Source: Nocardioides sp. zg-1228 (GTDB lineage: Bacteria; Actinomycetota; Actinomycetes; Propionibacteriales; Nocardioidaceae). Taken from it: a stretch of 64,000 nt of DNA. Below the pieces are notes generated by a model that saw nothing but the letters and a program-made list of their open reading frames with translations, made no database searches and was not told where the DNA came from. Both the position numbers and the translations under genes were made by a program. Of this stretch, positions 18,376-27,010 are shown piece by piece. The stretch's first letter is position 1. Each line of letters opens with the position of its first letter. The DNA is taken from assembly GCF_017086465.1 (NCBI RefSeq), contig NZ_CP070961.1, forward strand, positions 1,674,001 through 1,738,000. Reading direction: 5' to 3'.

Positions 18376-18995
18376 CGACCCAGCACCAGCAGGCGTCCAA
18401 CTTCAACATCGCCAACGTGCTCACGACGCTGCGCATCGTGATGGTGCCCTTCTTCGGGTGGGCGCTGCTGCACGACGGCGGCAACGACCCGCTCTGGCGC
18501 TGGGTCGCGTTCGGCCTGTTCGCCGTCGCCATGATCACCGACAAGATCGACGGCGACCTCGCGCGCAAGCACAACCTCATCACCGACTTCGGCAAGATCG
18601 CCGACCCCATCGCCGACAAGGCGATCACCGGCATGGCCCTCATCGGGCTGTCGGTCGTGGGCGACGTCTGGTGGTGGGTCACGATCCTGGTGCTGCTGCG
18701 CGAGTGGAGCGTGACGCTGCTGCGCCTGTCGGTCCTCAAGGACGTCGTCATCCCCGCCGCGCAGAGCGGCAAGATCAAGACGGTGCTGCAGGCCGTCGCC
18801 CTGTCCGGCCTGATCATGCCGCTGCCGCACGGTGACGCGCACGGCGGGGCCTTCGACTTCTGGCCCGGCCCGCTCGGCGAGGTGGTCTTCTACCTCGCCC
18901 AGGCGACGCTGGCCGCCGCGGTCGTCATGACGATGTGGTCGGGGTACGAGTTCTTCCGTGACGTGAGGCGCCAGAGGGGCTCGCGAGGCGCCTGA
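18372..18995 (+). CDS. pgsA: CDP-diacylglycerol--glycerol-3-phosphate 3-phosphatidyltransferase
   Basis: This 207-residue membrane enzyme carries the complete CDP-alcohol phosphotransferase motif DGxxARx8GxxxDxxxD near residues 60-82 ([11 protein letters not shown]...[11 protein letters not shown]). It condenses CDP-diacylglycerol with glycerol-3-phosphate, the committed step to phosphatidylglycerol and cardiolipin. There are about five membrane helices. The ATG overlaps the rimO stop by four bases, giving translational coupling; rimO-pgsA neighbourhood is common in Actinobacteria. A related CDP-alcohol specificity cannot be fully excluded from the motif alone, but the N-terminal [12 protein letters not shown] favours PgsA. 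Confidence 0.93.
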   Translation: MTTQHQQASNFNIANVLTTLRIVMVPFFGWALLHDGGNDPLWRWVAFGLFAVAMITDKIDGDLARKHNLITDFGKIADPIADKAITGMALIGLSVVGDVWWWVTILVLLREWSVTLLRLSVLKDVVIPAAQSGKIKTVLQAVALSGLIMPLPHGDAHGGAFDFWPGPLGEVVFYLAQATLAAAVVMTMWSGYEFFRDVRRQRGSRGA

Positions 18996-19136
18996 GACGG
19001 CGGTTGCGCGCGATCACCAACCCGCCGGTGAAGTTTTGGCAACACTCGCACGAATTGCCCCGAGGGGCGGAACGGATTCCGGGCCGCCGTAGGCGAAGAT
19101 GCGTCGGACACATCCAGCCGAACATTCGGAGCACCT

Positions 19137-22100
19137 ATGCGCACACCCGCGCTCCCCTCACCGCGTCGTATCGCGGTGGGAGCGGGTCTGGCCGTCCTGG
19201 CCGCCGGACTCACCCCGATCGCAGCAGCAACCGCCAACCCTGCCGGCACCGACCTCGTCATCAGCGAGGTCTATGGCGCCGGCGGCAACACCGGCGCCGT
19301 CTACAACGCAGACTTCGTCGAGCTGCGAAACCCGACGGCCGCCCCGATCAGCTTGGCGGGCAAGTACCTGCACTACCGCGCTGCCACCGGCAACTCCGGG
19401 GGCAACCCGGTCGCCCTGAGTGGCAGCGTCCCCGCGGGTGGCACGTGGCTCGTCCAGATGTCTGGGGTGGGTGCGGTGGGAGATGCGCTACCGGCCCCTG
19501 ACCAGACCGCCAGCCCGGTCATCGGCATGGCTGGCGCGGGTGGTCAGGTCATCCTCGCGACCATCCCCTCGGTCATCCCCAACACGACTGCCGGCAACCT
19601 CGCGGGCGCCCCGGGCATCCTCGACATGGTCGGTACGACGGGTGCGACGAGCTTCGAGACGGCCGCCACCAGCGCACCTGCGTCGGCCACCGTGTCGCTC
19701 AACCGGAACCAGGACACCGACAACAACAGCGCGGACTTCACCACCGCCGGACCGTCGCCGACCGCGTCCGCGGCCGGCCCGGTCACCGGCCCGGCTGTCG
19801 CCACCGTGACCAACAAGTCCTTCGTGGTCGGCGAGCCGATCACGCCGTTCACCGTCACCGCGACGGGCGGCGCGACGCCGTACACGTGGTCCGCGACGGG
19901 CCTGCCCGCCGGGCTCTCGATCAGCTCCACGTCGGGCGAGGTCTCCGGCACGCCGGCGACGACCGGCAACTCCTCGGTGACTGTCACGGCGACCGACGCC
20001 GATGAGGACTCCGGCTCCACGACGTTCACCATCTCCGTGACGCCCGCAGCCGGCGCGGTCACCCCGATCGCCCAGATCCAGGGCACCGGGGCGGCGACCC
20101 CGCTCGACGGCCAGACCGTCACCACCCAGGGCGTCGTCACGGCGTCGTACCCGGCGGGCGGCCTCAACGGCTTCTACATCCAGACCCCGGGTGCCGACAC
20201 CCCTGACGCGTCCGACGCCGTGTTCGTCTATGGCGGCACGTCCGGCTTCGCGAGCTACCCGGCCGTGGGCGACTCGGTCAAGGTGACCGGCCAGGCCGCC
20301 GAGTTCTCCGGGGCCACCCAGATCGTCGCCACCGACTCGGGCGTGACCTCGATCGCCTCGCTCGGCACGGTGACGCCGAAGACCGTGATCCCCGGCACCG
20401 ACTGCGCGCTGCCGGGCACGAGCTGCCTCACCGGCACCGCGCTCGACCAGGCCCGCGAGCTCGCCGAGGGTGAGCTCTTCCAGCCGACCGCCCCGTGGAC
20501 CGCGACCGACGTCTACGACGGTGGCCCCTACTACAACGACGGCTCGAACTCCACCGCCTTCCGCGGCGAGCTCGGCGTCGTGGCCAACAGCGCCGAGCCG
20601 CTCGTCGCCCCGACCGAGATCATCGACGCGCAGGCCACCGCTCAGGTCGCCGAGCGCAAGCGCTACAACGACGCGCACCGGATCATCCTCGACGACGGCT
20701 CGTCGTGGACCTTCTCCACGACGCAGAACAACGACAAGCCCTTCCCGTGGTTCACCGACACCCACAGCGTCCGCGTGGGATCGGCGATCACGTTCCCCAA
20801 GCCCGTCGTGTTCACCTACGGCTTCAACGCCTGGCGCGTCCTGCCCCAGTCGCAGGTCGTCGGCGACCCGACCGGAACGATCAACTTCAGCCAGACGCGT
20901 CCCTCGGCTCCCGAGGAGGTGGGCGGCGACCTGAAGCTCGCCACGTTCAACGTGCTCAACTTCTTCCCGACCACGGGCGCGGAGTTCGTGAGCTCGGGCC
21001 TGGGCACGTGCACCTACTACAACGACCGCAGCGGCGCTCCCATCAGCAACAACCAGTGCAACCCCAACGGACCTCGCGGGGCGGCCAACGAGGCGAACCT
21101 CGTCAGGCAGCGGGACAAGATCGTCGCGGCGATCAACACCGCCGACGCCGACATCGTCTCGCTCGAGGAGCTCGAGAACTCGGTCCAGTTCGGCAAGGAC
21201 CGTGACTTCGCGATCAACAAGCTCGTCGACGCCCTCAACGCGGCCGCCGGCGCGGGCACCTGGGCCGCGGTGCCGTCGCCCGCGGCGAGCGAGCTGCCCC
21301 CGCTCAGCGAGCAGGACGTGATCCGCAACGGATTCATCTACCAGCCGGCCAACGTCGCGCTGGTCGGGGCGTCCGACGTCCTGGCCGACCTCTCCACGGG
21401 CACCGAGGCCTTCGCCGACGCCCGTGAGCCGGTCGCCCAGGCGTTCAAGAAGGTCGGAACGGCTGACGCCGACGCCTTCGCCGTCATCGTCAACCACTTC
21501 AAGTCCAAGGGCTCCGGCACGGCAGATCCCAACGGTCAGGGCAACGCCAACGACCGTCGGATCCTGCAGGCCAACGCGCTCGTGACGTTCGCCAACGAGT
21601 TCAAGACCGCTCGGGGCATCTCGCGCGTCTTCCTGGCGGGCGACTTCAACGCCTACTCCGAGGAGGACCCGATCCAGGTCCTCGAGGCGGCCGGCTACAC
21701 CAACCTCGACTCCGACACTGAGGGCGAGGAGAGCTACAACTTCGACGGCATGGTCGGCTCGCTCGACCACGTGCTCGCCAACGAGGCGGCGCTCGCGACC
21801 GTCGAGGGCGTCGACGTGTGGGACATCAACGCCTACGAGTCGGTCTACTACGAGTACGCGCGCTTCAACACCAACGTCACCAACCTCTACGTGGCCAACC
21901 CGTACCGCTCCTCCGACCACAACCCGGAGATCGTGGGCATCGACACGGCGCCCGCCGCGGACGGGCCGGTGGAGATCCAGGTGCTCGGCACCAACGACTT
22001 CCACGGTCGCCTGCTCAACAGCACCGGCGCCCCGTTCCCCAACGACGCCGGCGCAGCGGTGCTGTCCGGTGCCGTGAAGCAGCTGCGGGGGCAGCGGCCC

Positions 22101-24455
22101 AACACGGTGTTCGCCGCGGCCGGTGACCTCATCGGCGCCTCGACGTTCGAGTCCTTCATCCAGAAGGACGTCCCGACGATCGACGCGCTCAACGAGGCGG
22201 GCCTCGAGGTCTCCGCGGTCGGCAACCACGAGTTCGACGCCGGCTACGCCGACCTCGTCGACCGGGTGATCCCGCTCGCCGACTGGGAGTACATCGGCGC
22301 CAACGTCGACAAGCCCGGCGCTGCCGCCGAGGACCTGCTCGAGCCGACGTTCGTCAAGGAGATGGACGGCGTCCAGGTCGGCTTCATCGGCGCGGTCACC
22401 GAGCACCTCGACGAGCTGGTCTCCCCGGCCGGCATCGAGGGCGTCGAGATCGAGGACATCGTCACCGCCACCAACCGCGAGGCCGACGCCCTGCGGGCCG
22501 ACGGCGTCGACGTGATCGTCCTGCTGGTCCACGAGGGTGCTCCGAGCACCGCGTGCGCCACCATGGACGACGACCCGGCCTCGGACTTCGGCTCGATCAT
22601 CACCAGCGTCAACGACAACGTCGACGCCATCGTCTCGGGCCACACCCACCTCGCCTACAACTGCTCCTTCCCGGTTGCGGGCTGGGCGGACCGCGAGGTG
22701 ACCGAGCGGCCGGTGGTCTCCGCCGGTCAGTACGGCACGCGCCTCAACCAGCTGCTGTTCGAGGTCGACCCCGCCACCGGCGAGGTGGAGGCCGTGACGC
22801 AGACCCTGCTCGACCTGGAGAACGGCACGGGTGCGGCTCTCTACCCCGTCGATGCCCCGACCAAGGCGATCGTCGACGCGGCCGTCGACGCGGCCGACAC
22901 CCTCGGCGCGGAGGAGCTGGGCAAGATCAACGGCCCGTTCTACCGGTCCAAGCTGGCCAACGGCACGACCGAGAACCGCGGCAACGAGTCCACCCTGGGC
23001 AACCTGGTGGCCGAGGTGCAGCGCTGGGCGACGCCCGCCACAGTGGGAGGCGCACAGATCGCGTTCATGAACCCTGGCGGCATGCGTGACGACATGGTCG
23101 GCGTGTCGGGCGAATTCCCGCGCACGCTGACCTATCGCCAGGCGGCCAACGTCCAGTCGTTCGCCAACACCCTGGTGAACATGGACATGACCGGTGCCCA
23201 GATCAAGGACGTCCTCGAGCAGCAGTGGCAGCCGACCGGCGCGAGCCGGCCGTTCCTGCGACTCGGCGTCTCCGAGGGCTTCACCTACACCTACGACGCC
23301 ACGAAGCCCGCGGGATCCCGCATCACGGCCATGTGGCTCGACGGTGAGCCGGTCGATGCGACCACGTCGTACTCGGTGACGGCCAACTCGTTCCTGGCAG
23401 GAGGCGGCGACAACTTCGGCGCGTTCAACCAGGCGACGGGCAAGCAGGACACCGGCAAGGTGGACCTGGCCGCGATGGTCGAGTACATGGCCGAGTTCGC
23501 CGACACCGACGCGGGCGACCAGCCCTTGCCGGTGGACTACTCGCAGCGCGCTGTCAACGTCACGTTCCCGGCGCAGGCGCCGGCGTCGTACGCTCCGGGC
23601 GACGACGTCGAGTTCAGCGTGTCCTCGCTCTCGATGAGCGGTCCGGGCGACCTGACCGACACCGAGCTCGAGATCGCGCTCGGCGACCAGGTCCTCGGCA
23701 CGACGCCGGTGACCACGGCCGTCCAGGCGGCGCTGCCGGGCTTCGACGAGACCGGCACTGCCTCGGTCGACGTCGTGCTGCCCGACTGCGCGAGTGGCGA
23801 GACGTTGACGTTGACCGGTGACAAGACCGGCACGACTGTGCTCGTTCCGATCGAGGTCGACTGCATCGAGACGACCGTGGTGGCCACCGACGTGACCATC
23901 AAGGACGGCTCCGCGGGATCGATCCCTGTCGCGGTCACGCCCAGCAGCGCCACCGGCCAGGTCGTCCTCGGCCTCGGGCAGATGACGCTGGACGCCACGC
24001 TGGTCGGTGGGAAGGCCTCGATCGCGATCGCCGCCGGCGCCCTGCCGGTCGGCGTGCACCGGCTGCCGATCGGCTACACCGGCGACGACCGTCACGCGTC
24101 CTCGAAGGGCACCGTGACCGTCACGGTGACCGCCAAGGACGCACCGGTCCCGCCGACCACGGAGCCGACGAAGGTGGACCCGACCCTCAAGGTGCGCGAC
24201 GCCAAGGGCACGGTCGGCAAGAAGGTGCGGTTCACCGTGCGGGTCAAGGCCGGCGACGAGAGGGCCACCGGCTGGATCAAGGTCAACGTCAAGGGCTCGA
24301 AGAAGGTGTTCCGGTTCAAGGTCAAGGACGGCAAGGCCATGGTCAAGCTCCCCGCCTTCAACCGTCCCGGCACCAAGAAGGTGGTCGTGCGTTACCTCGG
24401 TGACGACACGGTCAAGCGCGACAAGACGGTGGTCAAGGTGAGGATCAGGCGCTGA
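19137..24455 (+). CDS. Secreted ExeM/NucH-type nuclease fused to a 5'-nucleotidase
   Basis: This 1772-residue exported protein has a signal peptide (RRIAVGAGLAVLAAGLTPIAA) and then a lamin-tail domain (about 36-170). Next come a putative Ig domain (about 220-305), an OB-fold segment (about 310-400) and an endonuclease/exonuclease/phosphatase domain (about 600-940). Motifs of the last are LATFNVLNFF, DADIVSLEELEN, VFLAGDFNAY, GSLDHVLAN and SSDHNPEIVG. From about 945 to 1470 follows a UshA-type metallophosphatase/5'-nucleotidase with DFHGR, AGDLIGASTF, VGNHEFDAGY and SGHTHLAYN. Two Ig-like domains and a lysine-rich tail ending RIRR close the chain. It can plausibly cut extracellular DNA/RNA and dephosphorylate the nucleotides. 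GGAG precedes the ATG by six bases. Confidence 0.93.
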   Translation: MRTPALPSPRRIAVGAGLAVLAAGLTPIAAATANPAGTDLVISEVYGAGGNTGAVYNADFVELRNPTAAPISLAGKYLHYRAATGNSGGNPVALSGSVPAGGTWLVQMSGVGAVGDALPAPDQTASPVIGMAGAGGQVILATIPSVIPNTTAGNLAGAPGILDMVGTTGATSFETAATSAPASATVSLNRNQDTDNNSADFTTAGPSPTASAAGPVTGPAVATVTNKSFVVGEPITPFTVTATGGATPYTWSATGLPAGLSISSTSGEVSGTPATTGNSSVTVTATDADEDSGSTTFTISVTPAAGAVTPIAQIQGTGAATPLDGQTVTTQGVVTASYPAGGLNGFYIQTPGADTPDASDAVFVYGGTSGFASYPAVGDSVKVTGQAAEFSGATQIVATDSGVTSIASLGTVTPKTVIPGTDCALPGTSCLTGTALDQARELAEGELFQPTAPWTATDVYDGGPYYNDGSNSTAFRGELGVVANSAEPLVAPTEIIDAQATAQVAERKRYNDAHRIILDDGSSWTFSTTQNNDKPFPWFTDTHSVRVGSAITFPKPVVFTYGFNAWRVLPQSQVVGDPTGTINFSQTRPSAPEEVGGDLKLATFNVLNFFPTTGAEFVSSGLGTCTYYNDRSGAPISNNQCNPNGPRGAANEANLVRQRDKIVAAINTADADIVSLEELENSVQFGKDRDFAINKLVDALNAAAGAGTWAAVPSPAASELPPLSEQDVIRNGFIYQPANVALVGASDVLADLSTGTEAFADAREPVAQAFKKVGTADADAFAVIVNHFKSKGSGTADPNGQGNANDRRILQANALVTFANEFKTARGISRVFLAGDFNAYSEEDPIQVLEAAGYTNLDSDTEGEESYNFDGMVGSLDHVLANEAALATVEGVDVWDINAYESVYYEYARFNTNVTNLYVANPYRSSDHNPEIVGIDTAPAADGPVEIQVLGTNDFHGRLLNSTGAPFPNDAGAAVLSGAVKQLRGQRPNTVFAAAGDLIGASTFESFIQKDVPTIDALNEAGLEVSAVGNHEFDAGYADLVDRVIPLADWEYIGANVDKPGAAAEDLLEPTFVKEMDGVQVGFIGAVTEHLDELVSPAGIEGVEIEDIVTATNREADALRADGVDVIVLLVHEGAPSTACATMDDDPASDFGSIITSVNDNVDAIVSGHTHLAYNCSFPVAGWADREVTERPVVSAGQYGTRLNQLLFEVDPATGEVEAVTQTLLDLENGTGAALYPVDAPTKAIVDAAVDAADTLGAEELGKINGPFYRSKLANGTTENRGNESTLGNLVAEVQRWATPATVGGAQIAFMNPGGMRDDMVGVSGEFPRTLTYRQAANVQSFANTLVNMDMTGAQIKDVLEQQWQPTGASRPFLRLGVSEGFTYTYDATKPAGSRITAMWLDGEPVDATTSYSVTANSFLAGGGDNFGAFNQATGKQDTGKVDLAAMVEYMAEFADTDAGDQPLPVDYSQRAVNVTFPAQAPASYAPGDDVEFSVSSLSMSGPGDLTDTELEIALGDQVLGTTPVTTAVQAALPGFDETGTASVDVVLPDCASGETLTLTGDKTGTTVLVPIEVDCIETTVVATDVTIKDGSAGSIPVAVTPSSATGQVVLGLGQMTLDATLVGGKASIAIAAGALPVGVHRLPIGYTGDDRHASSKGTVTVTVTAKDAPVPPTTEPTKVDPTLKVRDAKGTVGKKVRFTVRVKAGDERATGWIKVNVKGSKKVFRFKVKDGKAMVKLPAFNRPGTKKVVVRYLGDDTVKRDKTVVKVRIRR

Positions 24456-24474
24456 CCTGACACCTCGGCCACCG

Positions 24475-24510
24475 GCGGCCCCCGCCCTGCTACGGCAGGC
24501 CGGGGGCCGC
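24475..24510 (+). terminator. Strong hairpin terminator after the nuclease gene
   Basis: A 16-bp stem with one mismatch (arms 24475-24490 and 24495-24510) and a TACG tetraloop stands 20 bases after the stop. There is no U tract. Confidence 0.75.
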
Positions 24511-24580
24511 TGTCGTGCCCGGGCCGGGAGATGTCCACAGCGGGTTCGTTCTTCGCCGGTCAGCCGCCGTGCGAGCGGGT

Positions 24581-24612
24581 TAGGGTGTGCCCCCACCCAC
24601 CCTGATGAAAGG
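24581..24612 (+). promoter_or_regulatory. Promoter -10 and ribosome site deciding the start of the 5'-nucleotidase
   Basis: TAGGGT at 24581-24586 is a -10 candidate. AAAGG at 24608-24612 stands ten bases before the GTG at 24623, so this gene is leadered, unlike most others here with the same hexamer. The in-frame ATG at 24605 lies before the ribosome site. Confidence 0.45.
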
Positions 24613-24622
24613 CCACCCACTC

Positions 24623-26953
24623 GTGCCAGCATCACGAACCGGTCGCAGATTCGCCCTCGCGACATCCCTGACGGCGCTGCTCGCAGCACCGCTCGCGGTC
24701 GTCGCCACCGCCGCCCCGGCCAACGCCGTGCCGACGGACGTCCAGATCCTCGCCACCAACGACTTCCACGGTCGACTGCTCGCCAACGGCGCCGAGGCGG
24801 GTGCCGCCCAGTTCGCCGGCGCCGTCGCCCAGCTCGAGGCCGACCACTCGGGCCCGACCGTCTTCGCCGCCGGCGGAGACCTCATCGGCGCCTCGACCTT
24901 CGACTCCTTCATCCAGAAGGACAAGCCCACCCTCGACGCCCTCAACGCGGCCGGCCTCGACGTGTCCGCGGCGGGCAACCACGAGTTCGACGGCGGCTAC
25001 GCCGACCTCGTCAACCGCGTGATGGCGCCCTTCGACGCCACCGGCAACCCCTACGGCGGGGCGACGTGGCAGTACATCGCCGCCAACGTCCGCAAGAAGT
25101 CCGACAGCTCCTACGCGCTGCCCGACATCACCGCGCGTACGCCCGACCCGGCCGACGCCTCCGACGGCGGCACCTGGACCACGACCGTCGGCGGCGTGAA
25201 GGTCGGCTTCATCGGCGGCGTCACCGAGGAGCTCTCCTCGCTCGTGAGCCCCACCGGCATCGCCGACGTCAAGGTGAGCAGCATCATCGCCGAGACCAAC
25301 GCCGCGGCCGACGCGCTCAAGGCGGACGGCGCCGACCTCGTCATCCTGCTCGTCCACGAGGGCGCTCCGACGACCAAGCTGGCCGACGCCCAGAGCAACG
25401 ACAACGCGTTCGGCCGGATCGTCAACGGGGTCGACAACGACGTCAGCGCGATCATCTCCGGTCACACGCACCTGGCCTACAACCACACGATCAACGGTCG
25501 CCCGGTCGTCTCGGCCGGTCAGTACGGCACCAACCTCAACAAGCTGGTCTTCAGCGTCGACCCCGACACCGACGCGGTCAGCGTCGTGAGCCAGGAGGTC
25601 GTCGCTGCCGGCACGCTCGCGCTCACCGCGCAGGCCGCGATCGACCTGAAGGCCGAGGTCAAGCAGACCGTCGACGCCGCCGTCGCCCGTGGCAACGTGC
25701 TCGGCGCCGCCGAGCTCGGCTCCGTCGCGGGGGCGTTCGACCGGGCACGCCTGGCGAGCGGCACCGAGAACCGGGGCGGCGAGTCCACCCTCAGCAACCT
25801 GGTCGCCGAGGTCCAGCGCTGGGCCACGTCCACGCCCGAGGCGGGAGCGGCGCAGATCGCGTTCATGAACCCCGGCGGCCTGCGCGACGACATGCGCGGC
25901 GTGGCCGGCGGCTTCCCCGCCAAGCTGACCTACAAGCAGGCGGCCAACGTCCAGTCGTTCGCCAACACGCTGGTCAACATGAAGATGACGGGCGCGCAGA
26001 TCAAGACGCTGCTCGAGCAGCAGTGGCAGACCAACCCGGGTGGCCCGGTCCCGACCCGGCCGTTCCTGCGCCTGGGCGTGTCGAAGGGCTTCTTCGCCAC
26101 CTACGACCCCACCCGTGCCGAGGGTGACCGCGTCACCGGCATGTGGCTCGACGGCAAGCTGATCGAGCCCGCCACGCAGTACTCGGTGACGGCCAACTCG
26201 TTCCTCGCGGGCGGTGGCGACAACTTCCGCGCCTTCAACCAGGCCACGGCCAAGCGCGACACCGGCAAGGTCGACCTGCAGGCCATGGTCGACTACATGG
26301 CCCAGTTCGCCGCGAAGGCTCCGCTGGCCGTGAACACCAACCAGCAGCACGTCAACGTCACCTGGCCGGCAGGCGCCCCGCGCTTCTACCGGCTCGGCCA
26401 GAAGGTGGAGCTCGCGCTGTCGTCGCTCGCGATGACCGGTCCCACCGACCCCAAGGACGCCAAGCTCGACGTCAAGGTCGGCGACAAGGGGCTCGACGCG
26501 CAGGCCGTCAACAACACCCTCGGCACCGCCGTCTACGACGACTACGGCACCGCCGCGGTGTCGGTGAAGCTCAAGGGCAAGGTCAGGACCGGCAAGCAGC
26601 TGATCACCTTCACCGGCCCGACCACCGGCACGACGTTCTCGCTGCCGATCGACGTCCGCAAGGCCAAGGCCGCGCTCAAGGTCCGCACCAAGCCCGGACG
26701 CATCGTGCGCGGCGAGACCCGCACCCGGCTCAAGATCAAGACCTCCGCGCTCGGCATCGCCGGCGTCACCGGCAAGGTCGTGGTCAAGGTCGGTGGCAAG
26801 AAGTACACGGTCAAGCTCAAGAAGGGCAAGGCGTTCGTCCGCCTCGACCGGTTCGCCAAGGCCGGCAAGAAGAAGATCGTCGTGTCGTACGCCGGGAGCC
26901 GCAAGGTCCGCGGCGCCCGCGAGGTCATCACGGTCAAGGTCCGTCGCAGCTGA
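24623..26953 (+). CDS. Secreted 5'-nucleotidase / metallophosphatase (UshA-type)
   Basis: From the GTG at 24623 the protein has 776 residues and a clean signal peptide (RFALATSLTALLAAPLAVVATAAPANA). An ATG at 24605 would add six residues. The metallophosphatase core shows TNDFHGRLL, AGDLIGASTF, AGNHEFDGGY and SGHTHLAYN, followed by the 5'-nucleotidase C-terminal substrate domain (NVQSFANTLVNM ... SVTANSFLAGGGDNF). The tail is an Ig-like, lysine-rich module ending VKVRRS. The core is very similar, also at DNA level, to the nucleotidase part of the preceding gene, so the two look like a duplication. Role: release of nucleoside and phosphate from extracellular nucleotides. Confidence 0.93.
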   Translation: MPASRTGRRFALATSLTALLAAPLAVVATAAPANAVPTDVQILATNDFHGRLLANGAEAGAAQFAGAVAQLEADHSGPTVFAAGGDLIGASTFDSFIQKDKPTLDALNAAGLDVSAAGNHEFDGGYADLVNRVMAPFDATGNPYGGATWQYIAANVRKKSDSSYALPDITARTPDPADASDGGTWTTTVGGVKVGFIGGVTEELSSLVSPTGIADVKVSSIIAETNAAADALKADGADLVILLVHEGAPTTKLADAQSNDNAFGRIVNGVDNDVSAIISGHTHLAYNHTINGRPVVSAGQYGTNLNKLVFSVDPDTDAVSVVSQEVVAAGTLALTAQAAIDLKAEVKQTVDAAVARGNVLGAAELGSVAGAFDRARLASGTENRGGESTLSNLVAEVQRWATSTPEAGAAQIAFMNPGGLRDDMRGVAGGFPAKLTYKQAANVQSFANTLVNMKMTGAQIKTLLEQQWQTNPGGPVPTRPFLRLGVSKGFFATYDPTRAEGDRVTGMWLDGKLIEPATQYSVTANSFLAGGGDNFRAFNQATAKRDTGKVDLQAMVDYMAQFAAKAPLAVNTNQQHVNVTWPAGAPRFYRLGQKVELALSSLAMTGPTDPKDAKLDVKVGDKGLDAQAVNNTLGTAVYDDYGTAAVSVKLKGKVRTGKQLITFTGPTTGTTFSLPIDVRKAKAALKVRTKPGRIVRGETRTRLKIKTSALGIAGVTGKVVVKVGGKKYTVKLKKGKAFVRLDRFAKAGKKKIVVSYAGSRKVRGAREVITVKVRRS

Positions 26954-26973
26954 CGGTCCACCTGTCCCGGCTC

Positions 26974-27010
26974 GCGGCCCTCGTCCTGCTCAGCGCAGGG
27001 CGAGGGCCGC
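26974..27010. terminator. Terminator hairpin overlapping the 3' end of the GH15 gene
   Basis: The arms 26974-26989 and 26995-27010 form a 16-bp stem with one mismatch and a five-base loop. The right arm is also the last codons of the convergent GH15 gene, whose stop lies in the loop. The structure can serve both genes. Confidence 0.7.

Noticed and set aside
19000..19060. Possible PHO box before the nuclease gene (one CTTCACCGG-like unit on the minus strand)
   Set aside because: Only a single weak unit, without the direct repeat at 11-base spacing that PhoP needs.
19488..24689. 1700-codon minus-strand frame opposite the nuclease gene
   Set aside because: No domain or motif; composition typical of an antisense shadow.
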